64,000 bases of DNA from assembly GCF_002278135.3 (NCBI RefSeq), contig NZ_CP029425.2, positions 2,518,001-2,582,000 of the forward strand, in the 5' to 3' direction. The stretch is from Bradyrhizobium ottawaense. GTDB lineage: Bacteria > Pseudomonadota > Alphaproteobacteria > Rhizobiales > Xanthobacteraceae. The notes beneath the pieces are model-generated. The model searched no databases, was not told where the DNA came from, and saw nothing but the letters and a program-made list of their open reading frames with translations. This document shows, piece after piece, positions 54,283 to 64,000 of this stretch. Position 1 is the stretch's first letter. Each line of letters starts with the position of its first letter. The translations under genes were made by a program, and so were the position numbers.

Positions 54283-55962
54283 ATGAGTGGCGATCGCGTT
54301 TCGGGTAACAGGATCGGGAGGCTTCTCGCCTTCGGCGTGATGGGTCTGGGCGCGGCGCTCGCCTCCTCTGGGGTCACGGACCGTGCGACGGCTGCAGACC
54401 GGCGCGGCTCCTCCGGCGGCGTCATCGTCAGCGAGATGAATGACGTCCAGCGGGTCAAGCTCGTCGTCAACAAGTCACGTACCTTCAAGGTCGACACGGC
54501 CTTTGCGACGATCGTGGCGGGTTCGTCTGACATCGTCGACGTGAAGTCGCTGAGCGATCATCTCATCTACGTGCAGGGCAAGCAGACCGGCACCACCAAC
54601 GTCATCCTGTTCGACAGCTCGATGAAGCAGATCGGGATCCTCGACGTCGAGGTCGTGATCGATACCGGCAATCTGCAGCAGAACATCCGGACCAGCACCG
54701 GCGGGCAGGGTATCCGCGTGTCGGCTTCCGAGGGCCAGGTGGTGCTCAGCGGGGTCGCCGCCGACGCAGTTACGGCCGAGCGGGCCATGGCGATCGCCAC
54801 CAGCACGGTCGCGAAAGGAGGCGTCGTCGTCAACGCGATGAGCGTCGCGGCGCCGCAACAGGTGATGCTCGAGGTGCGCTTTCTAGAGGTGAGCCGGGAG
54901 GCTGGACGCAACTTGGGCGTCAATCTGTATGCGGCTAATGCTAACGGCACCAATGTGGGCAATAGCGGACTTGGTTCGACGACGGCCGTCGGGCGGGCAC
55001 CCATCGGTGGCATCAATAGTCTCACGAGGGTACCCACCACCGGCGGCACTAGCAACCTTAGTCCCAGCAGTACTCCTGTTGGCGCCAATCCTGCTGGCAG
55101 CCTTCCGATACTCGGAACTCTTGGGACGCTGGCCGGTACTGCTGGAGGCATTGCGCCGGCGCCGTTCGGAAGCTTGTTGACCAGCATTATCAGGACCAGC
55201 AGCGGGGGCTCGGTGGACCTGTTGATCTCGGCGCTGGAAACCAAAGGATTGGCACGCCGGCTGGCGGAACCAAATCTGACCACGCTGTCCGGCGATGCTG
55301 CCCGCTTTCTCGCCGGCGGTGAATTTCCAGTGCCGATCCCGACCCAGACGCAGAACGGCTTTCCCACCATCACAATTGACTACAAGAAGTTCGGTGTTGA
55401 GCTCGCCTTCGTCCCCACCGTGCTCTCGCGCGGTGTGATCAATCTTCGGGTCGAGCCGTCGGTCAGCGAACTTGATTTCGCCAACGCGGTGACGATCCAG
55501 GGGACGACCGTTCCTGCGCTGACCCGCCGCGACGCGCGAACCACAGTTGAGTTGCGCGATGGCCAGAGCTTTGCCATCGCCGGCCTGTTGCAGACCCGCA
55601 ATCGCCAGGACGTCTCGCAGTTGCCCTGGATCGGCTCGGTGCCGGTGATTGGAAGCCTGTTCAGCAGCAAATCGTATCAGCAGGAGGAAACCGATCTGGT
55701 GATCATCGTGACGCCGCGCCTGGTCGCGCCGGCGGCACCCGGTCAGCAACTGGCATCGCCACTCGACTCCCGCCTGCCGGCCAACGACGTCGATTTCTTC
55801 CTCAATGGTCAGATGGAAGTCCGCAAGCGGTACAATGACTACGTCAATTCCGGAGGCGAGGTGAAGGGACCGTATGGCCACATCATCGCGCCTGAAGTCC
55901 GGACCCCCGTCGTCGTCCCGGCCGCGAGTGCCGATCAGACGGTCGTCAAAACTCTAAACTAG
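54283..55962 (+). CDS. cpaC: Flp pilus secretin CpaC/RcpA
   Basis: 559 residues. A signal peptide is followed by the N-terminal secretin domain (VVNKSRTFKVDTAFATIVAG), then a BON-like segment (GQGIRVSASEGQVVLSGVAA). The secretin core has ALETKGLARRLAEPNLTTLS and the C-terminal motif near VPVIGSLFSS. It forms the outer-membrane pore. I chose ATG 54283, with GGGGGGAC upstream; GTG 54259 is in frame. Here cpaC lies far downstream of cpaB, not in its usual place directly behind it. Confidence 0.92.
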   Translation: MSGDRVSGNRIGRLLAFGVMGLGAALASSGVTDRATAADRRGSSGGVIVSEMNDVQRVKLVVNKSRTFKVDTAFATIVAGSSDIVDVKSLSDHLIYVQGKQTGTTNVILFDSSMKQIGILDVEVVIDTGNLQQNIRTSTGGQGIRVSASEGQVVLSGVAADAVTAERAMAIATSTVAKGGVVVNAMSVAAPQQVMLEVRFLEVSREAGRNLGVNLYAANANGTNVGNSGLGSTTAVGRAPIGGINSLTRVPTTGGTSNLSPSSTPVGANPAGSLPILGTLGTLAGTAGGIAPAPFGSLLTSIIRTSSGGSVDLLISALETKGLARRLAEPNLTTLSGDAARFLAGGEFPVPIPTQTQNGFPTITIDYKKFGVELAFVPTVLSRGVINLRVEPSVSELDFANAVTIQGTTVPALTRRDARTTVELRDGQSFAIAGLLQTRNRQDVSQLPWIGSVPVIGSLFSSKSYQQEETDLVIIVTPRLVAPAAPGQQLASPLDSRLPANDVDFFLNGQMEVRKRYNDYVNSGGEVKGPYGHIIAPEVRTPVVVPAASADQTVVKTLN

Positions 55963-55974
55963 AGGACGCGCGAG

Positions 55975-56373
55975 ATGACGATCAGGTATCTGGCTCTGTT
56001 TGCGCCCTTACTGCTCGGGGGATGTTACGGCGTCGCCGGTCATGACGAGGTGGACCGCTACTTTCAGCGTTCCGACAGCATCACGATGACCGCCGGCGAT
56101 GCCAAGCAGGTCAACGCCGTGACTCATACAATTCATCCATGGCCGCGATACGTCGGTGATCGCCGGATCGCATACGATGCTCGACGTGTGGGCTCGGCCG
56201 TGACGCGTTACGGCAACCAGCAACAGCCGGTGGATCAGCTTCCCGACATGGGCGATCCGACGAAACTCATCGGCCAGCGGCCTCCGGTCACGCAGAATGT
56301 CAACGTAACTGGATTGGGTGCGGGAGCATCGGCGGGAGTATCGGTGCCGGTCGGCGGGGCAGGGGGCAGGTAG
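55975..56373 (+). CDS. Small lipoprotein in the cpaD position
   Basis: 132 residues with a lipobox (LLGGC, Cys17). A short soluble part follows (GHDEVDRYFQRSDSITMTAG) and then a Gly-rich tail. It takes the place of cpaD behind the secretin gene but shows no CpaD signature. It could be a pilotin-like partner of the secretin (inference). Confidence 0.7.
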   Translation: MTIRYLALFAPLLLGGCYGVAGHDEVDRYFQRSDSITMTAGDAKQVNAVTHTIHPWPRYVGDRRIAYDARRVGSAVTRYGNQQQPVDQLPDMGDPTKLIGQRPPVTQNVNVTGLGAGASAGVSVPVGGAGGR

Positions 56374-56454
56374 CGGCTTCGGGTAATTGAGTTGAGGGAC
56401 GGGACATTTGAGTGCGGTGCAGTGCGTCCGCTGGGCCGGGCGGGGGACAAGATT

Positions 56455-56991
56455 ATGCGACGTGCCATTCTACTGCTGACCTGTTGCTGGCTGGCGCCAG
56501 GCCTTGCGGCATGTGACTATACCACGAGGGAGGCTGCCATCGTGGCTCCCGTCGAGCCACCGGGTGGGGACCCGGTGCAGGAGCCGACCGACGTCAAGTA
56601 CTACCCGTCGGACGAGCCTGTGCGGCTGGGCCTGGAGCATTACAATCGCGGCAGTTACGGACTCTCGCAGCGCTATTTCAAGGACGCCGTCGAGAAATCA
56701 CCCAAGGACGTCACGGCCTGGATTGGCCTCGCAGCGAGCTACGACAAGCTGCGTCGTTTCGACCTGGCCGATCAGGCCTATGCCCAAGCGATCCGGCTGG
56801 GAGGCGAAACCGTTCAGATCCTGAATGACCAGGGATATTCGTACATGCTGCGCGGCAATCTGAATGCGGCGCGACGGAAGTTCGAGAAGGCTTATTCGCT
56901 CGATCCGGGTAATCCGGTCATCGCCAATAACCTCGAGCTTCTCAATGGCAGCCGGCGGTTCATTGAAAGACCACCCAACAACCAGCCATAA
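56455..56991 (+). CDS. tadD: TPR lipoprotein TadD
   Basis: 178 residues. Lipobox LAAC (Cys20), then at least three TPR units (GLEHYNRGSYGLSQRYFKDA; AWIGLAASYDKLRRFDLADQ; ILNDQGYSYMLRGNLNAARR). TadD proteins are needed for Tad secretin assembly or localisation. ATG 56455 is chosen because the lipoprotein signal starts there. Confidence 0.88.
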   Translation: MRRAILLLTCCWLAPGLAACDYTTREAAIVAPVEPPGGDPVQEPTDVKYYPSDEPVRLGLEHYNRGSYGLSQRYFKDAVEKSPKDVTAWIGLAASYDKLRRFDLADQAYAQAIRLGGETVQILNDQGYSYMLRGNLNAARRKFEKAYSLDPGNPVIANNLELLNGSRRFIERPPNNQP

Positions 56992-57028
56992 GTGCTCGAC
57001 CGGCTACCGCGATCGCGACCAGTTCTCG

Positions 57029-57526
57029 TTAATTTGGCCCAATCACAGCATCAGCGTGACGGCTGCCGCTGCGGATGATGACAACAAGGCCATTGCGAAC
57101 GGTAAATCGCGCGCCGAGCAGTTTCCGCACCTTCTCCGTGATCGGAGAGGGAAAGGGAACGGTCTCTCCCGCGACGGGATCGCCGACTTTTATCGTCTCA
57201 GTCGCGGGGCCTGCAACTGGTACAGGCTTGATATAGTCTCGGATAAGCTGAATCTCTTCACGTGACAGGATGAGCGGAGCCTGGTCAGGCTGGGTCTCCG
57301 ACGGCGGCTTGGTTGTTCCACTGCTTGCCTTTTCACGTATCTCATTGGTGCTTGCGATCTGATCGAGCCTGGCTACGCGTAGCTTGAGCGCGATGATGTC
57401 ACGTTGCAGTGCTGCGATCTCCAATTTGCGCGCGTTGACCTGCATGAAGACAATGATCGCGCAAACGCAGCTCACGACGAAGCCGACGCTCAGCAGTGCG
57501 ATCAACCACCGCTCAAAGTTTCCCAT
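57029..57526 (-). CDS. Membrane-anchored coiled-coil protein
   Basis: 165 residues. One transmembrane helix (FERWLIALLSVGFVVSCVCA, IIVFMQ) is followed by a coiled coil (KLEIAALQRDIIALKLRVARL). The C-terminal domain has SREEIQLIRDYIKPVP and FTVRNGLVVIIRSGS. GGAGGG lies upstream of ATG 57526; the longer frame to 57796 is not supported. It is convergent with tadD. Function unknown; a divisome-like or pilus-linked role cannot be told apart. Confidence 0.7.
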   Translation of the reverse strand: MGNFERWLIALLSVGFVVSCVCAIIVFMQVNARKLEIAALQRDIIALKLRVARLDQIASTNEIREKASSGTTKPPSETQPDQAPLILSREEIQLIRDYIKPVPVAGPATETIKVGDPVAGETVPFPSPITEKVRKLLGARFTVRNGLVVIIRSGSRHADAVIGPN

Positions 57527-58019
57527 CGACCCTCCGGTCGTCCGGGGGAGTCGATCGCGCTGGAGATGGCGCCGCCAGATGCGACGTCCTCGGTCGATCC
57601 AATCGGTAGAGCCCGTTACGCCGGTCGCCGCCTGGCCCGACCCAAAATGCGCGGGCGAGGTGGCTTCCTCTCGGTCCGGATCAACTGACGACGTTAGATT
57701 CTCGGGGACGCGATCCCCCGTAGCCAGATGAGCGGCAGGGTGGAAGGGATCCATCTGCTTATCGAGCCGGCCCATCTCCGCTCTCCATGCCGCCATCTAT
57801 CAACGCAGTTCCGCCGACGCGGCTAGAACAGGGTACCCGAGGATTCGATCAATCGGAACGGAAAAGGCTCCAGGCCCCCGGCGTGAGCCGCTCTAAGGGT
57901 AGCTTCAAGAGATCGGGCACCAACTGGATGCCAAGGTTCACCCGCGCGGATGCCGACCACGAGGACGGTAGCCGGTGAGGCGAGGATTGCCGGATGCAAG
58001 GGACACCTCCGAAGCCTGC

Positions 58020-61000
58020 CTAGACTGCATTGCGGTCGGGCGAATTCGGCTGACGGCTTGACTTGAAGGCTGCCTTCGCACGCTCACGCAGGCGCTGGAA
58101 AACCACGTAGAGCATCGGCACCATGAATATTCCGATCGAGCTTGCGGCCAGCATGCCGGCGAAGACGGCCGTGCCGACGGCGCGCCGGCTGAGGGCGGCT
58201 GCGCCGGTCGCGATCACGAGCGGCAAGAGGCCCAGGATGAAGGCCGCCGAGGTCATCATGACGGCGCGAAAGCGCATATGTGCGCCCTGGATCGCGGCCT
58301 CGTCGAGCGGCACACCGGCCTCGCGTTGCTCCTTGGCGAACTCGACGATCAGGATGCCGTTCTTGGCGGCAAGCGCGATCAGGACGACGAGGCCGATCTG
58401 GCCGTAGAGGTCGAGATTGAGGCCAGCGATCTTGATGCCGAGATAGGATCCGAGCACGCCGACGACGACCGAGAGCAGCACGGGGATCGGGATCACGGTG
58501 CTTTCATAGAGCGCGACCAGGAACAGATAGGCGAAGAGGACGGCGAGCATGAGCACGATGCCGGTCTGGCCGGCCGCCTGCTGTTCCTGGTAGGCGGTGC
58601 CGGTCCACGCGAAACCGTAACCCGACGGCAGAACATCCTCCGAGATCTGCGTCATGGCGGCGATCGCGGCCCCGGAGGAGATGTCCGATGCCGGGCTGCC
58701 GTTGACGGTCACCGAACGATAGTTGTTGTAGCGGGTGATGACCTGCGGCCCGGTCACGATCTTGAGGCCGGCGAGGGATCGCAGCGGCACCATCTCGCCC
58801 GAGCTGTTACGCACATGGATGCGCCAGACATCGGACGTATCGCCGCGATCGAGTGCTTCACCCTGCAGATTGACCTGCCAGGTGCGACCGAACAGGTTGA
58901 AGTTGTTGACGTAGATGCCGCCAAGCGTGGCCTGGAGCGCAGTGAAGATGTCGTTGACCGTGACGCCCAGCGCCTGGGCCTTGCGGCGGTCAATATCGAG
59001 ATAGAGCGATGGATTGGTCGCCGTGAATGTCGAGAACACGCGCGCGAGCCGAGGATCGGCATTGGCCGCGCCGATCAACGCGTTCGTGACGCTGGAGATC
59101 GCGGCCGGAGCCTGACCTTCCAGGGCCTGCAATTGATATTCGAAGCCACCGCCGGTGGAGAGCCCGATGATCGGCGGCAGGTTGAACGGCAGCACGTTGG
59201 CTTGCCGGATCTGCGCGCCGGCGGCGAAGGTCTTGGCGATCAGCGCCTGTGCGGAATCCGTTGCCGTCTTGCGGTCGGCGAACGGCTTCAGTCGCGCCAC
59301 CACCAGCGCACTGTTCGGCTCGGAAGCTCCGTCGAGTAGCGAAAAGCCGATCACCGCGAGGACGTGATCGACGGCCGGCATCTGTTTCAAGATGTCCTCG
59401 ATCTGCCGGGTGATCTCGCTGGTCCGAGCTACCGATGCGCCGTCCGGCAGCTGAACCGAGGTGAAGAAGGCGCCCTGGTCCTCCTCGGGCAGGAAGCCCG
59501 TCGGGGTCACCAGCGACAGGCCGAAGATTGCTGCGGCAAAGGCGGCCACCAGGAGAAGCGACAAGGCTGCCATGCGCACGAGCCGGCGGACCGCGCCGCT
59601 GTAACGATCCCGCACCCAGTCGATGCCGGTGAGGATGCGGCCGATGATGCCGCGACGCCGTCCTGTGTGACGCAGCAACAGCGCGCAGAGGGCCGGCGAC
59701 AGCGTCAGGGCATTCAATGCCGAGATCATCATGGCGGCGCTGATCGTCACCGCGAATTGGCGGAACAGCGTGCCCGAGATGCCGGGAATGAAAGCGATCG
59801 GCACGAACACCGAGAGCAGCACCAGCGTGATCGCGACGATCGGCGCGGTGATCTGGCTCATGGCTTTCTTGCTGGCCGCGGCCGAAGACAGATCAGGCTC
59901 CTCCGCCATGACACGCTCGACATTCTCGACCACGACAATGGCGTCGTCGACCACGATGCCGATCGCGAGCACCATTGCGAGCAGGGATACGGTGTTGGCG
60001 GAATAGCCGAGCGCGAGCAGAACGGCGAAGGTGCCTACGAGGCTTACCGGGACTGCGACGGCCGGAATCGCGGTGGCCCGCATGTTTCCGAGAAACAGAT
60101 AGACCACGATCACAACCAGGACGAAGGCCTCGCCCAAAGTCCACAGCACCTCCATGATCGTGTCCCGGACGAAGGTCGTGGAGTCGTATTGCACGAGATA
60201 ACCGAGCCCTGCCGGAAACCGGCCGGACAGCCGCTGCATCGTGTCCGCGACCGCGCGCGCGGTGGTCACCGCGTTGGCGCCGGGGGCGAGGTAGATCGCA
60301 ATCGGAACGGCAGCTCGCCCGTCGATCCGGGCTTCGCTGTCGAGATTTTGCGCGCCCAGCTCGACGCGGGCGACGTCCCTGACCAGCAGCGAGGATCCGT
60401 CCCGATCGGCGCGCAGCACGATGTTGGCGAATTGATCGGCGGTGGCGAGGCGGCCCATCGTCTGCACGTTGAACTGGAACTGCTGATCGTCGCTGATCGG
60501 CCGCGCGCCAATGCGGCCGACGGGAGCCTGGACGCTCTGTGCGCGAATGGCGGCGACCACGTCCGAGGGGGTCAGGTTGAGGCTGGTGAGGCGCTGCGTA
60601 TCGAACCAGATCCGCATCGAATAATTCATCTTGGCGAACAGATTGGCCTGGCCGACGCCCGGCGTGCTCGCAATCGCGTCCAGCACGTTGATGATGGCAT
60701 AATTGGTGATGAAGAGCGGGTCCTGCCGACCATCTGCACTGTAGAGCACCAGGAACTGCAGGATCGAAGAGGATCGCTTCTGGACGGTCACGCCCTGCTG
60801 TTGCACTTCCGTGGGCAATTGCGACAATGCGCTCTGGACGCGATTATTGACGTTGACCGTGTTGATGTCGGGATTGGTGCCGAGCGCGAACGAAACCGTC
60901 AGCGTGTAGCTGCCGTCGTTGCCGCTGGTCGACTTCATATAGAGCGCGCGGTCGACGCCGACCACCTGCGCCTCCAACGGCTGTGCGACGCTGCTCTCCA

Positions 61001-61172
61001 CGACCTCGGCGGAGGCGCCGGGAAAGTTCGCGGCTACGGTGACTTGCGGCGGCACGATATCGGGAAACTGCGCCACCGGGATCTGCGTGAGCGCCAGTGC
61101 GCCGGCGATGGTGATGACAAAGGCGATCACCATCGAAAGACGCGGCCGGTCGACGAAGACGCTCGATATCAT
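58020..61172 (-). CDS. AcrB/MexB-type RND efflux permease
   Basis: 1050 residues of the HAE1 family. N terminus [21 protein letters not shown]4 proton-relay Asp pair in [19 protein letters not shown]10 Lys in [17 protein letters not shown]. It expels hydrophobic compounds from the inner membrane and periplasm together with the adaptor encoded just upstream (4-bp overlap). No outer-membrane factor or adjacent regulator is seen in the window. Confidence 0.97.
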   Translation of the reverse strand: MISSVFVDRPRLSMVIAFVITIAGALALTQIPVAQFPDIVPPQVTVAANFPGASAEVVESSVAQPLEAQVVGVDRALYMKSTSGNDGSYTLTVSFALGTNPDINTVNVNNRVQSALSQLPTEVQQQGVTVQKRSSSILQFLVLYSADGRQDPLFITNYAIINVLDAIASTPGVGQANLFAKMNYSMRIWFDTQRLTSLNLTPSDVVAAIRAQSVQAPVGRIGARPISDDQQFQFNVQTMGRLATADQFANIVLRADRDGSSLLVRDVARVELGAQNLDSEARIDGRAAVPIAIYLAPGANAVTTARAVADTMQRLSGRFPAGLGYLVQYDSTTFVRDTIMEVLWTLGEAFVLVVIVVYLFLGNMRATAIPAVAVPVSLVGTFAVLLALGYSANTVSLLAMVLAIGIVVDDAIVVVENVERVMAEEPDLSSAAASKKAMSQITAPIVAITLVLLSVFVPIAFIPGISGTLFRQFAVTISAAMMISALNALTLSPALCALLLRHTGRRRGIIGRILTGIDWVRDRYSGAVRRLVRMAALSLLLVAAFAAAIFGLSLVTPTGFLPEEDQGAFFTSVQLPDGASVARTSEITRQIEDILKQMPAVDHVLAVIGFSLLDGASEPNSALVVARLKPFADRKTATDSAQALIAKTFAAGAQIRQANVLPFNLPPIIGLSTGGGFEYQLQALEGQAPAAISSVTNALIGAANADPRLARVFSTFTATNPSLYLDIDRRKAQALGVTVNDIFTALQATLGGIYVNNFNLFGRTWQVNLQGEALDRGDTSDVWRIHVRNSSGEMVPLRSLAGLKIVTGPQVITRYNNYRSVTVNGSPASDISSGAAIAAMTQISEDVLPSGYGFAWTGTAYQEQQAAGQTGIVLMLAVLFAYLFLVALYESTVIPIPVLLSVVVGVLGSYLGIKIAGLNLDLYGQIGLVVLIALAAKNGILIVEFAKEQREAGVPLDEAAIQGAHMRFRAVMMTSAAFILGLLPLVIATGAAALSRRAVGTAVFAGMLAASSIGIFMVPMLYVVFQRLRERAKAAFKSSRQPNSPDRNAV

Positions 61173-62407
61173 TGGCTGCCGCCCTTGGGGGTTCGGGGCA
61201 GGGGAGCGCGCGCCCCTTGCGGAGCCGCCTCGCCGGTTGAATCCTTCATGCTCGACAAGATCAGTGGACTTGCCGGCTCTGGAGAGATGGTTTGTCCGGC
61301 GCGAACACGCTGCAAACCTTCCGCGATCACCTTGTCACCGGCCGTCAATCCGCTGATGACGGCAGCGATCGTGGGAGTCGATTGCCCGAGCTGAATGCGC
61401 CGCTGCTCCGCCTTGTCGTTTGCGCCGACGACGAGAACGTAGTCGCCGCGCTGGTCGGACAGCACTGCTGAGCGCGGGATCGCCAGCACCTCGATAGGCT
61501 GGACTCCTTCGAGGACGACGGTGACGAATTCGCCGTTGGTGAGCTCGTGGACGGTAACGCCCGCCGCCGAGGGAGCGCGCAGGATCGGGTTGGCGATCTC
61601 TCCGCGCACCGTGATCGTGTCGGTGTTCTGCGCGATGGTGTTGTCGACGAAATTCAGCTTGCCGGATTGCCCATACATGCGCCCGTCGGGCAGCCGCAAT
61701 CGGATCGTCACCGCTTCGAGGCCGCCTTGGGGGCCGTAGCGTTCGCGCAACTCGAGCCCCTGGCGCAGCGGCACCGGGAACGTGACATACATTGGATCCT
61801 GGCTGACGATCGTGGTCAGCACGCCCGAATTCGGACTGACGATGTTGCCTTCCGTCACGGCCGTGCGTCCGATCTTGCCGTCGATCGGCGCGCTGATGAT
61901 GGTGTAGTCGAGGTTGATCTGCGAGGCCTGGACCTGCGCCTGTGCAGCTTTGACTTGCGCCTCGAGGCTGCGCTGGCTCGCGAGCGCGGCATCGTAGGTC
62001 GATTGCTGCCCGGCCGGTCCGCCAAGCAGGGTGCGGGCGCGCTCGGTGGTCAATTTGGCATTCTCGAGCGTCGCTTCGAGCTGTGCTACCTGCGCCTGCT
62101 TGGCGGCGACATCCGCCTCGAACGGGCCGCGTTCGAGCCGGTAAAGCTGCTCGCCTTTCCTGATTTCCGCGCCCTCGGTGAACAGCCGCTGCTCCAGAAA
62201 AGCGGTGACGCGAGCGGCAATATTTACCTGGTTGATGGCCTCGATCCGGCCGAGAAACTCACTGCTCTCGGTGATCGGCCGCTGCGCCGCTTCGACGACG
62301 CCGACGGCAGGTGCGGGTGGAGCTGGCTGCGGCCGCGCGGGTTCGCCGGCCAACAATGTCACGAGGCTCGCCGCCAGCAGTCCGAGCCGGACGTCAGCAA
62401 GGTTCAT
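61169..62407 (-). CDS. AcrA-type RND periplasmic adaptor
   Basis: 412 residues. A signal peptide without lipobox is followed by the lipoyl half ([20 protein letters not shown]) and a long coiled-coil hairpin (about 95-165). The second lipoyl half has [20 protein letters not shown], then a beta-barrel and membrane-proximal domain. GGGAG lies upstream of ATG 62407. It forms a two-gene operon with the permease. Confidence 0.95.
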   Translation of the reverse strand: MNLADVRLGLLAASLVTLLAGEPARPQPAPPAPAVGVVEAAQRPITESSEFLGRIEAINQVNIAARVTAFLEQRLFTEGAEIRKGEQLYRLERGPFEADVAAKQAQVAQLEATLENAKLTTERARTLLGGPAGQQSTYDAALASQRSLEAQVKAAQAQVQASQINLDYTIISAPIDGKIGRTAVTEGNIVSPNSGVLTTIVSQDPMYVTFPVPLRQGLELRERYGPQGGLEAVTIRLRLPDGRMYGQSGKLNFVDNTIAQNTDTITVRGEIANPILRAPSAAGVTVHELTNGEFVTVVLEGVQPIEVLAIPRSAVLSDQRGDYVLVVGANDKAEQRRIQLGQSTPTIAAVISGLTAGDKVIAEGLQRVRAGQTISPEPASPLILSSMKDSTGEAAPQGARAPLPRTPKGGSQ

Positions 62408-62471
62408 CGTCCGCTCCCTGCACCAGGCTCGGAACTGCCGGCGTCAGGCCTCCGCGATTCGACCAGCTGAG

Positions 62472-62717
62472 CTAGTCCCGCGCGGTTCGGTTACTGCGCG
62501 CCGGCTCGTCGTAGCCCTTGCGATGGCTATAGAACATCAGCGCGATCAGGCCGCAGCCGAGCACCAGAACGAGGATCGCAGCCGCCGCCAGCACGATGTT
62601 CCCGTATGGCGGCATCGAGGGCGTCGCCCTCCAGACTGACACGCAGAACCAGCTCGCGCCGAGGAAAAGCACTGCCAGCACGGCGACGAGGAGCCATTGG
62701 TTCTTGTTGCGTACCAT
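62472..62717 (-). CDS. Small two-helix membrane protein (81 aa)
   Basis: Two transmembrane helices (WLLVAVLAVLFLGASWFCV; IVLAAAAILVLVLGCGLIAL) and a basic C-terminal tail. GAGGAA precedes ATG 62717. It lies 64 bp upstream of the AcrA-type gene on the same strand and may be part of that unit. No family recognised. Confidence 0.6.
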   Translation of the reverse strand: MVRNKNQWLLVAVLAVLFLGASWFCVSVWRATPSMPPYGNIVLAAAAILVLVLGCGLIALMFYSHRKGYDEPARSNRTARD

Positions 62718-62735
62718 TTCCTCATCCCCTTCGGA

Positions 62736-63032
62736 CTACCAGCGCCATCCGCAATGACGGCGCCCACGATGCCACCAACAAACCCAGCGGCGGCGTCGGC
62801 GCGGTCGCGGGCCCCAGCCAGGACGAGACGGGCCCCAGCCGGGTCGCGGCGGAGGTCCCCATTGCACCGGGATGGCGCGATCTTCCGGTGCCCGGCCGGC
62901 CCGAGAGAGATCGGGATCGACCGGCATTGCGTCCGCAACACCGATGAGGTGCGCGCCGGACGCTCCGATCGCGGCGGCGGCAATAGCGTTCATCGCAAGG
63001 CTGAGGAAGACGCGGCGACTGGGAGCATCCAT
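62736..63032 (-). CDS. Secreted Trp/Arg-rich tail protein
   Basis: 98 residues. A Tat-like N terminus (APSRRVFLSLAMNAIAAAAI) carries an RR pair before a hydrophobic stretch. A Pro/Gly/Trp middle with two GWGP repeats comes next. The C terminus is basic and Trp-rich (RRRRRWVCWWHRGRRHCGW). GAGGAGAG lies before ATG 63032. Function unknown; the tail might bind nucleic acid, LPS or metal (speculation). Confidence 0.65.
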   Translation of the reverse strand: MDAPSRRVFLSLAMNAIAAAAIGASGAHLIGVADAMPVDPDLSRAGRAPEDRAIPVQWGPPPRPGWGPSRPGWGPRPRRRRRWVCWWHRGRRHCGWRW

Positions 63033-63049
63033 GGTTGTTCTCTCCTCTG

Positions 63050-63607
63050 TTATCCGGTCGTTCGCACCGATTGCAGCGCATAGAGCAGCCATGCCAGGCC
63101 ATGGGCAATCAGGTCGACGCCCAACAAGAAGCCGAGAGCCCAAGCGCTGATGGTGGGGAAGCCGAACAGGACCAGCACGCCGGCGATCACCGCGAAGACG
63201 CCCGAGATCAGCATCATCCATCCGTTTTGCCGCCAATAGGCAAAGCTCAGCACGCATCGAATGACACCCGAAGCGAACAGCACCGCGCCGAGGAAATAGG
63301 TCAGGATCAGTGCGCCCGAGACCGGCTGGGTGAGCAGCACGACACCGAAGGCGAGGTAGAGCGCGCCGAGCACGACTTGCCAAAGGAACCCGCCCCATCC
63401 CTTGGTCCAGAAGGCGTGGGCAATCTCGAATGCGCCGGCGGCGATCGCGATGAGCCCGATGAGCTTGACACTGACGACGGTGGCGAAGGCAAGGTCGCCG
63501 AGCGCGAGCAGGCCGGCGGCGATCAGGACGACGCCGAGGAGTGCACAAACCCACAGCGGCGGAGCAACCACGGCATCGAGACTCCCGCGACTGTCATACA
63601 CTGTCAT
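63050..63607 (-). CDS. HdeD-family membrane protein
   Basis: 185 residues with six predicted helices in the DUF308/HdeD pattern (LGVVLIAAGLLALGDLAFA; GLIAIAAGAFEIAHAFW; LYLAFGVVLLTQPVSGALIL). HdeD proteins are linked to acid resistance and envelope stress in E. coli; a similar role is inference. AGGAGG lies five bases before ATG 63607. Confidence 0.88.
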   Translation of the reverse strand: MTVYDSRGSLDAVVAPPLWVCALLGVVLIAAGLLALGDLAFATVVSVKLIGLIAIAAGAFEIAHAFWTKGWGGFLWQVVLGALYLAFGVVLLTQPVSGALILTYFLGAVLFASGVIRCVLSFAYWRQNGWMMLISGVFAVIAGVLVLFGFPTISAWALGFLLGVDLIAHGLAWLLYALQSVRTTG

Positions 63608-63779
63608 GCGATCCTCCTGGGCGGTTACGGCCCGATCGAGCATGCATCGGATCCTAACGTCGAACACCCGACGCCGACATCGGACGAAACCCTGAGCGGC
63701 GGGGCGGGAATGTTCTCATCCTCTCCCTGCGCGGACCGGCATCAAGAGCAGACCGAACCGCGGGACCGAGACGGCGGGA

Positions 63780-64000
63780 TCAGAGACCGCCTCGCGGTCC
63801 CAATGTCAGATGAGTCACGCCAGCCGCGAGATTGAGCCCGATCGAGCGTTCGACCGAGATCGGCTGCAGCATCACGCTCCTCCGCGAGCCGCCGACCAGG
63901 ACGTTGGCGCCGAGGCCGGGACCGAATGCAAAATTGCCGCTCGCGCCGACATAACTGCCGCGCAACGTGCCGGGGCCTATCCGCGAGTTCCTGGCGAAGA
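63780..64000 (-). CDS. DUF992-family protein (5' end outside window)
   Basis: Partial. The frame is open to the right edge. The visible C terminus (GASGNFAFGPGLGANVLVGG, then SVMLQPISVERSIGLNLAAG) matches DUF992 proteins, small secreted beta proteins of alphaproteobacteria with unknown role. Confidence 0.75.
   Translation of the reverse strand, partial: FARNSRIGPGTLRGSYVGASGNFAFGPGLGANVLVGGSRRSVMLQPISVERSIGLNLAAGVTHLTLGPRGGL

Noticed and set aside
59364..61394. 676-residue plus-strand open frame
   Set aside because: Antisense to the AcrB-type permease; no protein-like motifs.

Overview
The window looks like chromosomal DNA of a GC-rich alphaproteobacterium, most likely Bradyrhizobium or a close relative (inference). 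The reasons are the protein types (alphaproteobacterial LeuA, a DctP, a DUF992 protein, an HdeD protein, an H-NS/HvrA-like protein), the codon bias, and several palindromic intergenic repeats of the kind common in that genus. There is no rRNA and no CRISPR. One complete tRNA (Lys, CTT) is present.

Layout. 1-12.2 kb: the 3' part of a short UvrA-type ATPase gene, a secreted protein with long-period GGND repeats, a Tat-exported SMP-30/gluconolactonase-like protein, an IS110-family element with a possible bridge-RNA region, leuA behind a leucine-rich leader peptide and hairpin, a solitary TRAP binding protein, and an LTXXQ periplasmic protein.

12.17-28.87 kb: a genomic island bounded by the tRNA-Lys gene and a 46-bp copy of its 3' half (45/46 identical). 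It carries patatin-adc-bdhA, a cluster of very small membrane proteins ending in a PepSY protein, two TetR regulators, a sensor kinase, and an RND efflux operon with two lipoprotein adaptors. A 15-bp palindromic site (consensus AmTATACGGTrTAGT) lies in front of three of the transcription units, so the island looks like a self-contained TetR regulon. An IS630 element with exact TA target duplication has cut the 3' end of the kinase gene away from the efflux genes it was translationally coupled to. No integrase is recognisable. The right edge carries a frameshifted Lrp/AsnC gene.

28.9-34.4 kb: a sparse, partly AT-rich stretch with small hypotheticals and an H-NS-family gene.

34.4-44.2 kb: one giant VCBS adhesin gene (3271 codons) with 19 tandem units of exactly 306 bp.

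44.7-57 kb: a full Tad/Flp pilus locus (flp, cpaA, cpaB, cpaE, cpaF, tadB, tadC, tadE/G-like genes, cpaC, tadD). It has an ICMT-like membrane methyltransferase inserted after tadC and no recognisable cpaD. The adhesin and pilus together suggest a surface-attachment region.

57-64 kb: a membrane coiled-coil protein, an AcrAB-type RND efflux pair, small membrane or secreted proteins, HdeD, and the 3' end of a DUF992 gene.
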